From: Streptomyces sp. Z26
GTDB lineage: Bacteria > Actinomycetota > Actinomycetes > Streptomycetales > Streptomycetaceae
DNA: 64,000 nucleotides
NCBI RefSeq assembly: GCF_003665095.1
Contig: NZ_RCHV01000002.1
Span: forward strand, 4,388,501 to 4,452,500
Direction of reading: 5' to 3'
In this document: piece by piece, positions 11,001 through 20,600 of the stretch
How positions within the stretch are numbered: the stretch's first letter is position 1
Layout: each line of letters begins with the position of its first letter
Notes under the pieces: generated by a model
The model's database searches: none
Seen by the model: only the letters and a program-made list of their open reading frames with translations
What the model was told of the DNA's origin: nothing
Made by a program: the position numbers and the translations under genes

Positions 11001-11641
11001 GGGCCCGCTTCGCGGCGGCCTTCACCAGCCGCCGCGCCGCACCCCTCTTCACCGAACTGCCGGAGGCCGCCGCCGCGACCACCCGCGACGACGGGGCGGT
11101 CACGGACGGTGACGCGGGTGGCGAGCTGCTGCGCCGCCTGGCCGACGCGTCGGAGGGCGAACGGGCGGAGGCGGTCCTCTCGGTCGTCCGTACGTGTGCC
11201 GCGCGCGCTCTCGGGTACGGTGACCCGAAGGCCGTGGAGGCGCGCCGCGCGTTCAAGGACCTGGGCTTCGACTCGCTGACGGCCGTCGAGCTGCGCAACC
11301 AGCTCAGCGCCGAGACGGGCGTGGCGCTCCCCGCCACCCTGGTCTTCGACCACCCGACTCCGGCGGACCTCGCGCGGCACGTCACTGACCAGCTGTTCTC
11401 CGGAACGGCCGAGGACGGCGCGACGGTCATCGCGGATCTGGAGCGGATCGCGGCGGCGATTTCAAGATTTTCCCCAGACTACGACGCCCGCCCGGTCATC
11501 GAGGCCCGTCTACGACGCATGCTGTCGGAGCTGGGTGCCTCGGCTCAGGAAGAGCAGAAGGCCGGGGTCTCCCAGCAGCTGGACACGGCCTCGGACGACG
11601 AGATCTTCGATTTCATCAACCAGGAGCTAGGACGCTCCTGA
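2009..11641 (+). CDS. Type I modular PKS subunit B (two modules: KS-AT-KR-ACP twice)
   Basis: About 3210 residues. The ATG at 2009 follows a GGAG at 1999-2002 and opens a coiled-coil docking segment (MATSEDRVVAALRAS). The frame stays open further upstream, but that stretch overlaps gene A and is not PKS-like. Module B1 is KS (35-460, Cys207), AT (Ser664, HAFH 762-765), KR (catalytic part from 1238, Tyr1382) and ACP (Ser1552). Module B2 is KS (from 1615, Cys1787), AT (Ser2249, HAFH 2347-2350), KR (from 2779, Tyr2919) and ACP (Ser3089). Both ATs carry GHSIG and HAFH, so malonyl-CoA is expected, and each module should leave a hydroxyl. The C-terminus carries a helical docking tail ending EIFDFINQELGRS, matched to the N-terminus of subunit C 48 bp downstream. 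Large parts of both ATs are nearly identical to those of C1 and C2. Confidence 0.97.
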   Translation: MATSEDRVVAALRASLRENDQLRKENQRLAGATPEPVAIVAVNCRFPGGADSPEAFWQLLVDGGDALSEMPANRGWDLDTLSGATGARTGGSATTRGAFVHDADEFDPAFFGMSPREALATDPQQRLLLETSWELLERAGIDPHTLRGSRTGVFAGCSNQEYGSGLDEVPEGIEGHILTGNAGSIVSGRIAYTLGLEGPAVTVDTSCSSSLVALHLAAQALRVGECDLALAGGVTVMSTPAAFVEFSRQGGMAADGQCKAFSEGADGTGWGEGAGLLLLERLTDAHANGHEVLAVLRGSALNQDGASNGLTAPNGPAQQRVIRAALAQGGLEPGDVDAVEAHGTGTSLGDPIEAHALLATYGRGRDPERPLWLGSVKSNIGHTQSAAGAAGLIKIVLALRHGVLPRTLRAEQPTTHVDWAAGGGGVRLLHEPVEWPAREGHVRRAGISSFGISGTNAHAILEQAPPPPPADAAPEAAPAAAPLPAVPWTLSARSADALRAQAARLLAHLTRQPGTAPAAADIGRSLATTRAALEHRAVLVGPDHDTLLDRLRHLAEGESTPGVVTGSVRRGGRTAFVFAGQGAQRVGMGAELYGAFPVFAEAFDEVCAHFDGELARSLRDVIADGSGALSETGFTQPALFAFEVALFRLVESWGVRPDFLVGHSIGELAAAHVAGVWSLADACRLVAARGRLMQGLPSGGSMVAVEASEAEVLPLLEGRTASIAALNGPSSTVVSGAEADVEEVAAHFRAEGRRTSRLSVSHAFHSPLMEPMLAEFRTVAESVSCAAPTIPVVSNVTGQLATADELSDPGYWVRHVREAVRFADGIATLAERGVRRYVEIGPDGTLTAMAQPSAPDDAALVALQRKDRSEAESLLVGVGRLHADGLSPDWSVLFAGASTVALPTYAFQRQRYWLEPSDPAGTSGGPARATDSGFWAAVEQGDVDRLAHSLGLDRSLLAPVVPALAGYHREQRQHATTQSWRYREQWKPLGTLPDAPVPSGRWLVVVPEGLDAGHPLVRGLTEALGTVEAYAPRTLALGPGHDRDDVTRLLTDALNGDGDTDADGNGDAAGTDGTVGVLSLLALSGDVPVRLALTNHLLQALAARDGAAPPLWAVTTGAVSTGRSDRLRAPEQAAVWGLGRGAALEHAGLWAGLVDLPEEPDVRAWARLRAVLAASAADTGTGAGAGENELAVRANGVLARRLVRAPGADTTATDADTGTQDTGTGTDSAPYALTGTTLITGGTGTIGVQLARRLSEQGAEHLLLVSRRGPDTPGIDTTVAELTALGAGVTVAACDPADRAALAALLAEIPADRPLTAVYHAAGVLDDGMLTTMDEGRFATVLRAKLDAALLLDELTRERDLSAFVLFSSVAGALGSVGQANYAAANAALDALAQRRRADGLPALSVAWGPWAGGGMADDPAVLARLRRGGLTPMEPAPALAVLAAALREGETQLVVSDIDWSALAAGGQTAGRQGGVRPLFRELPEAAAPSAAAPGGATGTDLRGRLGALDPAERERELLRLVRERAAAVLGYPGPQAVEPGRAFQDLGIDSLTAVELRNALTAESGLPLSATLVFDHPTPAALAAHLHAELLGGDALSDAAGGDRTGAASAVDEPVAIVAMSCRMPGDIATPEQLWELVASGTDAIGDFPEDRGWDTDALYDPDSRRSGTSYTSRGGFLPGAAEFDPAFFGISPREALAMDPQQRLLLETSWEAVERAGIDPHTLRGSRSGLFVGCAYQGYGAAADDVPEDVHGHLLTGSAGSVASGRIAYTLGLEGPAVTVDTACSSSLVALHLAAQALRSGECDLALAGGVTVMSTPASFVEFSRQRGLAPDGRCKAFADEADGTVWSEGVGMLLVERLSDARANGHEVLAVVRGSAVNQDGASNGLTAPNGPSQQRVIRAALAQAGLAPGDVDAVEAHGTGTSLGDPIEAQALLATYGRDRDAERPLWLGSVKSNLGHTQAAAGVAGVIKMVQAMRHEQLPRTLYADAPSTHVDWSAGNVRLLNEPVEWPVREGHVRQAAVSSFGLSGTNAHVVIAAPDSETTGAEAAGTAPEAPAEAPGAPWTPWLLFARSAEALRAQAAQLAALLTGAGGDTYEVAAVAGALATSRARFEHRAVVVGSTRAELLTALEAVAHGERQPTAGHAVTGTALGEGETAFVFAGQGAQRVGMGAELYGAFPVFAEAFDEVCAHFDGELARSLRDVIADGSGALSETGFTQPALFAFEVALFRLVESWGVRPDFLVGHSIGELAAAHVAGVWSLADACRLVAARGRLMQGLPSGGSMVAVEASEAEVLPLLEGRTASIAALNGPSSTVVSGVEEAVEEVAAHFRGEGRRTSRLSVSHAFHSPLMEPMLAEFRTVAESVSYAAPTIPVVSNVTGQLATADELLDPGYWVRHVREAVRFADGIATLAERGVRRYVEVGPDGTLTAMAQPSVPADAALVALQRKDRSEVQALFTGVAAAFVDGADVDWSVLFPGRARGVVLPTYPFQRERYWLVQRPSAGGTAAESDAPFWDAVENDDLESLAGELAIDRSASWAEALPALASWRRGRLARSEVDGWRYRVAWQPLSLTPGPELAGRWLLLVPEGTDVPEGLDALGAGVETVRVPARADRTALAALLREAEFSDDADVSGVLSLLPAGAASGATLRVPDALRQTVSLVQALGDAELAAPLWTLTRGAVSTSRTEKVTDPAVAGVWGLGRVVALEHPERWGGLVDLPAVLDARTVSRLAAVLSGVSGEDQVALRASGVLVRRIVRAGAPEGPVREWTPGGTVLVTGGTGALGAQVARWAVARGAEHVVLTSRRGADAPGAADLERELTEAGARVSLAVCDVTDRDAVAKLLAEHPVNAVVHAAGALDVGAVDELTGDALAAVWDGKVRGAYHLHELLGTQELDAFVVFSSIAGVWGSGGQAAYAAANAALDALVESRRTEGLAGTSVAWGPWAEAGMAASDDAQEQLRRRGLNPLASEGGLRALQRTLDVRDGCVVVADVDWARFAAAFTSRRAAPLFTELPEAAAATTRDDGAVTDGDAGGELLRRLADASEGERAEAVLSVVRTCAARALGYGDPKAVEARRAFKDLGFDSLTAVELRNQLSAETGVALPATLVFDHPTPADLARHVTDQLFSGTAEDGATVIADLERIAAAISRFSPDYDARPVIEARLRRMLSELGASAQEEQKAGVSQQLDTASDDEIFDFINQELGRS
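3731..4179 (+). repeat. Near-identical AT block, copy 1 (module B1)
   Basis: This 449 bp block covers the N-terminal half of the AT, including GHSIG. It differs from the B2 copy by about two bases. It is richer in T- and G-ending codons (tat, ttt, gat, ttg) than its flanks. Further similar stretches continue downstream around HAFH. Confidence 0.9.
4583..4750 (+). repeat. Near-identical post-AT linker, B1 copy
   Basis: 168 bp matching 14372-14539 in module C1 with one mismatch. The offset of 9789 bp is the same as for the B1/C1 AT blocks. Confidence 0.88.
7640..7821 (+). repeat. Identical KS block, B2 copy
   Basis: 182 bp around the KS GSAVNQDGASNG and EAHGTGT motifs, identical to 17309-17490 in module C2 by eye. 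Confidence 0.88.
8486..8934 (+). repeat. Near-identical AT block, copy 2 (module B2)
   Basis: Copy of the block at 3731-4179, offset 4755 bp, with about two mismatches. Encodes the same AT half-domain. Confidence 0.9.
10709..10881 (+). repeat. Near-identical KR core, B2 copy
   Basis: 173 bp encoding the catalytic Ser-Tyr-Asn region (SSIAGVWGSGGQAAYAAAN), matching 20381-20553 with two mismatches. Confidence 0.88.
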
Positions 11642-11689
11642 CGGGCCGTGGAGACCGTTCCACACCACGACCGTATGGGGCACGTTCCA

Positions 11690-14600
11690 ATGGCGAATGA
11701 GGCGAAGCTCCGGGACTACCTCAAGTGGGTCACCGCCGACCTGCACAGCACGCGGCAGCGGCTCCAGGAACTGGAGTCGCAGCAGCAGGAACCGGTCGCG
11801 ATCGTCGGGATGAGCTGCCGGCTGCCCGGGTCGGTGGAGTCCCCGGAGGACTTCTGGGAGCTGTTGACGGGCGGCGTCGACGCCATCTCGCCGTGGCCGA
11901 CGGACCGCGGCTGGGACGAGGGCGCGCTGTCCGGCTCGGGCGCGCCCGGCTCCGGTACGGGCGGCGCAGGCGCGGACGGCGCCTCCGGTACGGCTGTGGA
12001 CACGGACGGCGACACCGGCTACGCGCGCGAGGGCGGTTTCGTCCACGACGCCGCCGACTTCGACCCGGCGTTCTTCGGGATCTCGCCCCGCGAGGCCCTC
12101 GCCATGGACCCGCAGCAGCGGCTGCTCCTCGAAGCCTCGTGGGAGGCCGTGGAGCGGGCGGGCATCGACCCGCGCGCGCTGCGCGGCAGCCGCAGCGGCG
12201 TCTTCGTGGGTTGCAGCGAGATGGGCTACAGCAGCGGCCTCAAGAACGTGCCCGACGAGGTCCGCGGTCACCTCCTCACCGGCAACTCCACTTCGGTCGC
12301 CTCCGGCCGTATCTCGTACACGCTGGGCCTGGAGGGTCCGGCGGTGACGGTCGACACGGCGTGCTCGTCGTCGCTCGTCGCGCTGCACCTGGCCGCGCAG
12401 GCGCTGCGCGGCGGCGAGTGCACCATGGCGCTCGTCGGCGGTGTGACGGTGATGTCGACACCGGGCGCGTTCGTCGAGTTCGGCCGCCAGGGCGGGCTGG
12501 CCCCGGACGGCCGTTGCAAGGCGTTCGCGGACGGCGCCGACGGCACCGGCTGGTCCGAGGGCGTCGGCATGCTCGTCGTGGAACGCCTGTCGGACGCCCG
12601 CGCGAACGGGCACGAGGTCCTCGCCGTACTGCGCGGTTCCGCCGTCAACCAGGACGGCGCCTCCAACGGCCTCACCGCCCCCAACGGCCCCTCCCAGCAG
12701 CGCGTCATCTGGAACGCCCTCGCCGCCGCCGGTCTCGCCCCCGCCGACGTCGACGCCGTGGAGGCGCACGGCACCGGTACGTCGTTGGGTGACCCCATCG
12801 AGGCGCAGGCCCTCCTCGCCACGTACGGCGCGCAGCGCGACGAACCCCTCTGGCTCGGCTCCGCCAAGTCCAACCTCGGCCACACGCAGGCCGCCGCGGG
12901 CGTCGTCGGCGTCATCAAGACCGTACTGTCGCTCCAGCACGCCGTACTGCCCCGCACGCTGCACGCCGAGACGCCGTCCACGCACGTCGACTGGTCGGCG
13001 GGAAACGTACGGTTGCTGAACGAGTCCCGCGCCTGGCCGCGTACCGACGCCGAACGGCCGCGCCGCGCCGCCGTGTCGGCGTTCGGCGTCAGCGGCACCA
13101 ACGCGCACGCCATCCTGGAGCAGGCACCCGCACCGGAGTCGCCCGCGCCCCAGGCCCCGGCGACGCCGGAGGCCGGGGCCGCGAAGCCCGAGGAGGCGGC
13201 GGCGGAGGTCGCGGAGGCCGCCGAGGTGGCGGCGCCCGAGCTGCCGCTCGTGCCGTGGACGCTGTCCGGCGCGGGCACGGAGGCGCTGCGCGCGCAGGCC
13301 GCGCGCCTGCTCGGCGCACTCCGGGCGCACCCGGGGCACGACGTACGGGACATCGCCCGTTCGCTCGCGACGACCCGTACGGCGCTCGACCACCGCGCGG
13401 TGCTGCTCGGCGGCGGACGCGCCGAACTGCTCGCCGCCCTGGAGGCGTTGGCGAACGGCGACCCCCAGCCCACCACCGGCCACCTGGTCACCGGCACGGC
13501 ACGCGCCGAGGGCAAGTCGGCGTTCGTGTTCGCGGGGCAGGGTGCGCAGCGGGTGGGGATGGGTGCCGAGTTGTATGGCGCGTTCCCGGTGTTCGCGGAG
13601 GCGTTCGATGAGGTGTGCGCGCATTTTGATGGGGAGTTGGCGCGTCCGCTGCGGGATGTGATTGCGGATGATTCGGGTGCGTTGAGTGAGACGGGCTTTA
13701 CGCAGCCTGCGTTGTTCGCGTTCGAGGTCGCGCTGTTCCGGCTGGTCGAGTCGTGGGGGGTGCGGCCTGACTTCCTGGTGGGGCACTCGATCGGTGAGTT
13801 GGCTGCCGCGCACGTCGCCGGTGTGTGGTCCCTCGCGGACGCCTGCCGTCTCGTCGCTGCCCGTGGTCGTCTGATGCAGGCGCTTCCGGCGGGCGGGTCG
13901 ATGGTGGCGGTGGAGGCTTCCGAGGCGGAGGTGTTGCCGCTGTTGGAGGGTCGTACGGCGTCGATCGCGGCGTTGAACGGGCCTTCGTCGACGGTGGTTT
14001 CGGGTGTCGAGGCGGATGTGGAGGAGGTCGCGGCGCGCTTCCGTGCGGAAGGGCGTCGTACGAGCCGTCTGTCGGTGAGTCACGCGTTCCATTCGCCGTT
14101 GATGGAGCCGATGTTGGGGGAGTTCCGTACGGTCACGGAGTCCGTGTCGTACGCGGCCCCGACGATTCCCGTGGTGTCGAACGTGACGGGTCAACTCGCC
14201 TCGTCTGAGGAGCTGTCCGACCCGGGTTACTGGGTGCGTCATGTCCGTGAGGCCGTGCGGTTCGCGGACGGCATCGCCACGCTTGCCGAGCGCGGTGTAC
14301 GGCGTTACGTGGAGATCGGCCCGGACGGGACGCTGACCGCGATGGCCCAGCCCTCCGTGCCCGAGGGCGCGGCGCTGGTGGCGTTGCAGCGCAAGGACCG
14401 TTCGGAGGCGGAGTCGCTGCTGGTCGGTGTGGGTCGGTTGCACGCGGACGGCCTGTCGCCGGACTGGTCGGTGCTGTTCGCGGGGGCGTCCACGGTCGCG
14501 TTGCCGACGTACGCGTTCCAGCGCCAGCGCTACTGGCTGCCCTCCAGCACGACGGCCGCCGAGGACCTCGCGGCGGGCGCGCAGGACCTCGTGGACGCGC

Positions 14601-17600
14601 GCTTCTGGGACTGGATCGAGCGCGAGGACGTCGGCGCGTTCGTCGAGGAGCTGGGGATCGACGGGGACGCGTCGTGGAGCGAGGCGTTCCCCGCGCTGTC
14701 CGCGTGGCGGCGGAGGCAGCGCGACCGTTCGCAGGCGGACGGCCGCCGCTACCGCACCGCCTGGAAGCCGCTCTCCGGCCTCTCCGGCGGGCAGGCGCGG
14801 TTGTCCGGGCGCTGGCTGCTGGTCACGCCCGAGGACCGTGCGACGGGCGGCCGGGCGGCCTGGTACGAGTCGCTGACCCACGGCCTGTACGCGCACGGCG
14901 CCACCCTCGAACTGCTCGACTGCGCCCCGGATCTGGACCGCGCCGCGCTGGCCGAGCGCCTGCGTCTGGCCGCCGACGGCGAGCCCGTCGCCGGGGTCCT
15001 GTCGCTGCTGGCGCTGGCCGAGGGCGAGCCCGACGGCGTACCGGCGGGCGTGCCCGCCACCGCCACCCTCGTCCAGGCCCTCGGCGACGTCGGGCTCACG
15101 GCGCCGCTGTGGGCGCTGACGCGCGGCGCCGTGTCCACGGGCCGTACGGACGCGGCGCCCGACCCGGCGCAGGCCGCCGTCTGGGGCCTCGGCCGGGTGG
15201 CCGCGCTCGAACACCCCGACCGCTGGGGCGGGTTGGTCGACCTGACCACGGACCTGGACCGCCGTACGCTCGCCCGGCTCGCCGCCGTCCTCGGCGGCGC
15301 GGGCGAGGACCAGGTGGCCGTACGGGCGTCGGGCGTGCTGGGCCGCAGGCTGGCCCGTACGACAGCGTCCGCGACGTCCACGGCGGGCGCGGGCTGGACA
15401 CCGTCCGGCACCGTGCTGATCACCGGCGGCACCGGCGCGCTCGGCGCGCAGGTCGCCCGCTGGGCGGCCGAACAGGGCGCCGCGCACCTGCTGTTGACGA
15501 GCCGCCGCGGCGCCGACGCGCCCGGCGCGGACGCCCTCGCCGCCGAGCTGACGGAGCTGGGCGCGGGCCGCGTCACCGTCGCCGCCTGCGACATCGCCGA
15601 CCGCGACGCGGTCGCCGCGCTCCTCGCGGAGCACCCCGTGGACGCCGTCGTGCACACGGCGGGTGTCCTGGACGACGGCGTGCTGGACGCGCTGACGCCG
15701 GATCGGTTCGCCTCCGTGTTCCGCGCCAAGGCGGCGGCCCGCCATCTCGACGCGCTGACGCGCGACCGGGACCTGTCGGCGTTCGTGCTGTTCTCCTCGT
15801 ACGCGGGCACCGTCGGCTCCGCCGGACAGGCCAACTACGCCGCCGCCAACGCCCTCCTCGACGCCGTCGCGGAACGCCGCGCCGCCGAGGGGCTGCCCGC
15901 CACGTCGCTGGCCTGGGGCCCCTGGGAGGGCGACGGCATGGCCGCCGACGCCTCCGGGCTGCTCACCGGCCGCCAACAGCGCGGCGGCGTGCTGCCGCTC
16001 GCCGCGAGCGCCGCCCTGGAGGCCCTGCGCGGCGCCGTCCCCGGCGCCGACGCGTCCGTGCTCGTCGCGGACATCGACTGGGCGCGCTTCGGCCCCGCGT
16101 TCTCCGCGACGCGGCCGAGCGCGCTGCTCGGCGAGCTGTACGCCGCGCCCGAGGCCGCCGCCGTCCGGCACACCCCGTCGTCCGAACTCCGCGGCCGCCT
16201 CACCGGCATGGGCGCGGAGGAGCAGGAACGGGCGCTGCTGGAGGTCGTACGCGCCCGCGCCGCCGCCGTCCTCGGCTACCCCGGCCCGGAGGCGGTGCCC
16301 GCCGACCGCGCGTTCCGCGACCTGGGCGTGGACTCGCTCATCGCCGTCGAGCTGCGCAACGCGCTCGGCGTGGACTGCGGCGTGGCGCTGCCCGCCACCC
16401 TCGCGTTCGACCACCCGACGCCGCTGGCGCTGAGCCGCTTCCTGCGCGACGAGATCCTCGGCACCGTCACCGGAGCGGACGCGGCGCAGCCCGCCGCCGG
16501 ACACGTCGCCGCCGACGACGACCCCGTGGTGATCGTCGGCATGAGCTGCCGCTTCCCGGGCGACGTACGGACGCCGGAGGACTTCTGGCGGCTGCTGAGC
16601 GGCGGCGAGGACGGCATGGGTGCCTTCCCCGCCGACCGCGGCTGGGACCTGGAGGCGCTGTACGACCCGGACGGGCGGCGCGAGCGGACCAGCGTCACCG
16701 ACGTCGGCGGCTTCCTCCGCGACGTGGACGGCTTCGACGCGGGCTTCTTCGGCGTCTCGCCGCGTGAGGCCCTCGCCATGGACCCGCAGCAGCGGTTGCT
16801 GCTGGAGACGTCGTGGGAGGCGTTCGAGCGGGCGGGCATCGACCCGGCGTCGCTGCGCGGCAGCCGTACGGGCGTCTTCGTCGGCACCAACGGGCAGGAC
16901 TACCCGGCGCTGCTCGCCGCCTCCACCGAGGACTTCGCCGGATACATCGGCACCGGTAACGCCGCCAGCATCGCGTCCGGCCGCATCTCGTACACCCTGG
17001 GCCTGGAGGGCCCGGCGGTGACGGTCGACACGGCGTGCTCGTCGTCGCTCGTCGCCCTGCACTGGGCGGTCCAGGCGCTGCGCAGCGGCGAGTGCGACCT
17101 CGCGCTGGCCGGTGGTGTGACGGTGATGTCGACGCCGGGCGCGTTCATCGAGTTCAGCCGCCAGGGCGGATTGGCGCCCGACGGGCACTGCAAGGCGTTC
17201 GGGGACGGCGCCGACGGCACCGGCTGGTCCGAGGGCGTCGGCATCATCGCCGTGGAACGCCTCTCCGACGCGCGCCGCAACGGCCACACCGTCCTCGCCA
17301 CCGTCAACGGTTCGGCGGTGAACCAGGATGGTGCGTCGAACGGTCTGACGGCGCCGAACGGTCCGTCGCAGCAGCGGGTGATCCGTGCGGCGTTGGCGCA
17401 GGCGGGTCTTGCGCCGGGTGATGTGGACGCGGTGGAGGCGCACGGTACGGGTACGTCGTTGGGTGACCCGATCGAGGCGCAGGCGCTCCTCGCGACCTAC
17501 GGGCGGGACCGGGACGCCGAACGGCCGTTGTGGCTCGGCTCGGTGAAGTCCAACCTCGGGCACACGCAGGCCGCCGCCGGTGTCGCGGGCGTCATCAAGA

Positions 17601-20600
17601 TGGTGCTCGCGCTCCAGCACGGCGAACTGCCGCAGACCCTGTACGCCGAGACGCCGTCCACGCACGTGGACTGGTCGGCCGGGAACGTACGGCTGCTGAA
17701 CGAGCCGGTCGAGTGGCCCGTACGGGACGGGCACGTACGGCGTGCCGGTGTGTCCTCGTTCGGCCTCAGCGGCACCAACGCGCACATCATCCTGGGCCAG
17801 GCCCCGGAGACCGCCGAAGCGGACGCCGACAGCGCCGCGCCCGTCCCCGAACAGCCGTCGTCCGTCGTGCCGTTCGCTCTCTCCGCCCGCACGCCGGAGG
17901 CCCTGCGCGCCACCGCGCGGAACCTCCTGGAGCAGCTGGGCACCGCGGGCGGCGACGCGTACGAAGCGGCCGCCGTGGCCGGTGCGTTGGCGACGTCGCG
18001 GGCGCGCTTCGAGCACCGCGCGGTCGTCGTGGCATCCACGCGCGCGGACCTGCTGTCCGCCCTGGAGACGGTCACCGAGGGACGGCCGGGCCCGGGGGTG
18101 GCGCTGGGCGCCGCCACGGAGGGCAAGTCGGCGTTCGTGTTCGCGGGGCAGGGTGCGCAACGGGTGGGGATGGGTGCTGAGTTGTATGGCGCGTTCCCGG
18201 TGTTCGCGGAGGCGTTCGATGAGGTGTGTGCGCATTTTGATGGGGAGTTGGCGCGTTCGCTGCGGGATGTGATTGCGGATGGTTCGGGTGCGTTGAGTGA
18301 GACGGGCTTTACGCAGCCTGCGTTGTTCGCGTTCGAGGTCGCGCTGTTCCGGTTGGTGGAGTCGTGGGGTGTGCGGCCTGACTTCCTGGTGGGGCATTCG
18401 ATCGGTGAGTTGGCTGCCGCGCATGTGGCTGGTGTGTGGTCGTTGGCGGACGCGTGTCGTCTGGTGGCGGCGCGTGGTCGGTTGATGCAGGGGCTGCCTT
18501 CTGGTGGGTCGATGGTGGCGGTGGAGGCTTCCGAGGCGGAGGTGTTGCCGCTGTTGGAGGGTCGTACGGCGTCGATCGCGGCGTTGAACGGTCCGTCGTC
18601 CACGGTGGTTTCGGGTGCCGAGGAGGCCGTCGAGGAGGTCGCGGCGCACTTCCGGGGCGAAGGGCGTCGTACGAGCCGTCTCTCCGTCAGTCACGCGTTC
18701 CATTCGCCGTTGATGGAGCCGATGCTGGCGGAGTTCCGTACGGTCGCGCAGTCCGTGTCGTACGCGGCCCCCACCATCCCCGTCGTCTCCAACGTGACGG
18801 GTCAACTGGCCACTGCGGATGAGTTGTTGGACCCGGGTTACTGGGTCCGCCATGTCCGTGAGGCCGTCCGGTTCGCGGACGGCATCGCCACTCTCGCCGA
18901 GCGCGGCGTACGCCGCTACGTGGAGATCGGCCCCGACGGCACCCTGACCGCCATGGCCCAGCCCTCCGTACCTGCGGATGCGGCGCTGGTGGCGTTGCAG
19001 CGCAAGGACCGTTCGGAGGCGGAATCCCTGCTCAACGGCCTGGCTGCCGCGTTCGTGGACGGCGCGGACGTCGACTGGTCCGTGCCTTTCCCGCGCCGCG
19101 CGCGCGATGTCGTCCTCCCGACGTACCCCTTCCAGCGCGAGCGCTACTGGCCCACCGTCGCCACCGGCCGTACATCCGCCGCCGACGCCGGGCCGCTGGG
19201 CGCGCAGGACGCGGTGGACGCGCGCTTCTGGGAGGCCGTGGAGGCCGGGGACCTGGCGTCGCTCGGTACGACGCTCGGTGTGGACGAGGCCGCGTTGGAC
19301 GGGCTCGTGCCCGCCCTCGCGTCCTGGCGCCGCAGCCGCCGCGAGGAGTCCGCCGCCGACGCGTGGCGCTACCGCGTCCGCTGGCAGCCGCTTTCCGTGC
19401 CGCCCGGCCCGGAACTGGCGGGCCGTTGGCTGCTGTTGGTGCCGGAGGGTACGGACGTGCCGGAGGGGCTGGACGCTCTCGGTGCGGGCGTGGAGACGGT
19501 ACGGGTGCCCGCGCGCGCGGACCGTACGGTGCTCGCCGCCCTCCTGGGCGACGCAGCCGAGCAGGCCGACGTGACCGGCGTACTGTCCCTGCTCGCCCTC
19601 ACCACCGGTGACGCGCCCGCCGACGAGGCGGACACGGCGCTCCCGGCGGGCCTGTGGGAGACCGTTTCCCTCGTACAGGCCCTGGGTGACGCCGAGTTGG
19701 CGGCGCCGCTGTGGACGTTGACGCGCGGCGCGGTGTCCACCGGCCGTTCCGACGCGGCGCCGCTCCTGGCGCCGTCCGCCCTGTGGGGCTTGGGTCGGGT
19801 GGTGGCGCTGGAACACCCGGAGCGTTGGGGCGGGTTGGTCGACCTGCCCGCCACCTTGGACGCGCGTACGGTCTCCCGTCTGGCTGCTGTCGTCAGTGGC
19901 GTGTCGGGTGAGGACCAGGTGGCGTTGCGTGCCTCGGGCGCGCTCGTGCGGCGGATCGTGCGGGCGGGTGCGCCCGAGGGTCCGGTGCGGGAGTGGACGC
20001 CGGGTGGCACGGTGCTGGTCACGGGCGGTACGGGTGCGTTGGGTGCGCAGGTGGCGCGTTGGGCCGTCGCCCGGGGTGCCGAGCACGTCGTCCTCACCAG
20101 CCGCCGGGGCAGCAAGGCGCCCGGTGCCGGTGAGCTGAAGGCGGAGCTGCGCGAGGCGGGCGCCAAGGTGTCGTTCGCGGCCTGCGACACGGCCGACCAC
20201 GCCGCCGTCGCGCGCCTGCTGCGGAAGCACCGGGTGGACTCCGTCTTCCACGCGGCGGGCGTACTGGACGACGAGGCGGTCGACGCGCTCACCGAGGACC
20301 GGATCGAACCGGTGCTCCGCGCGAAGGTGCGCGGCGCGCGCCACCTCGACCAACTGACGCGCGAGCACGGCCTGTCGGCGTTCGTGGTGTTCTCGTCGAT
20401 CGCGGGTGTGTGGGGGAGCGGCGGGCAGGCGGCGTACGCGGCGGCCAACGCCGCGCTCGACGCGCTCGTCGAGTCCCGTCGTGCGGAAGGGCTGGCGGGT
20501 ACGTCCGTGGCCTGGGGCCCGTGGGCCGACGCGGGCATGGCCGCCTCCGACGAGGCGCGGGAGCACCTGCGGCGCCGCGGCCTCGACGCGCTGGCGCCGG

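Larger units (their letters stand above)
6851..11395 (+). other. PKS module B2: KS-AT(malonyl)-KR(A-type)-ACP
   Basis: KS with TACSSSL, AT with GHSIG and HAFH, ACP with LGFDSL. The KR is the only one in the window with no LDD or VDD at the stereo-diagnostic site: it reads ALDVGAV, and it has the Trp of GVWGSGG before the catalytic Tyr. Both point to A-type reduction, giving the hydroxyl configuration opposite to B-type modules. Patches in its KS, AT and KR recur almost unchanged in module C2. Confidence 0.88.
11789..16465 (+). other. PKS module C1: KS-AT(malonyl)-KR(B-type)-ACP
   Basis: KS Cys225 in TACSSSL. The surface loop after the GWDEGAL segment is long and rich in Gly, Ala, Ser and Thr. 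The AT has Ser700 in GHSIG and HAFH from residue 798. The KR has GGTGALG, LDD and Tyr1383 in NYAAAN, so B-type. The ACP reads LGVDSL (Ser1549). A beta-hydroxyl is expected. Its AT and post-AT linker share near-identical DNA with module B1 at a constant 9789 bp offset. Confidence 0.9.

Noticed and set aside
11648..11689. Upstream GTG/ATG starts for subunit C
   Set aside because: They would add 5 or 14 residues unlike docking domains. MANEAKLRDYLKW is the normal beginning in this family.
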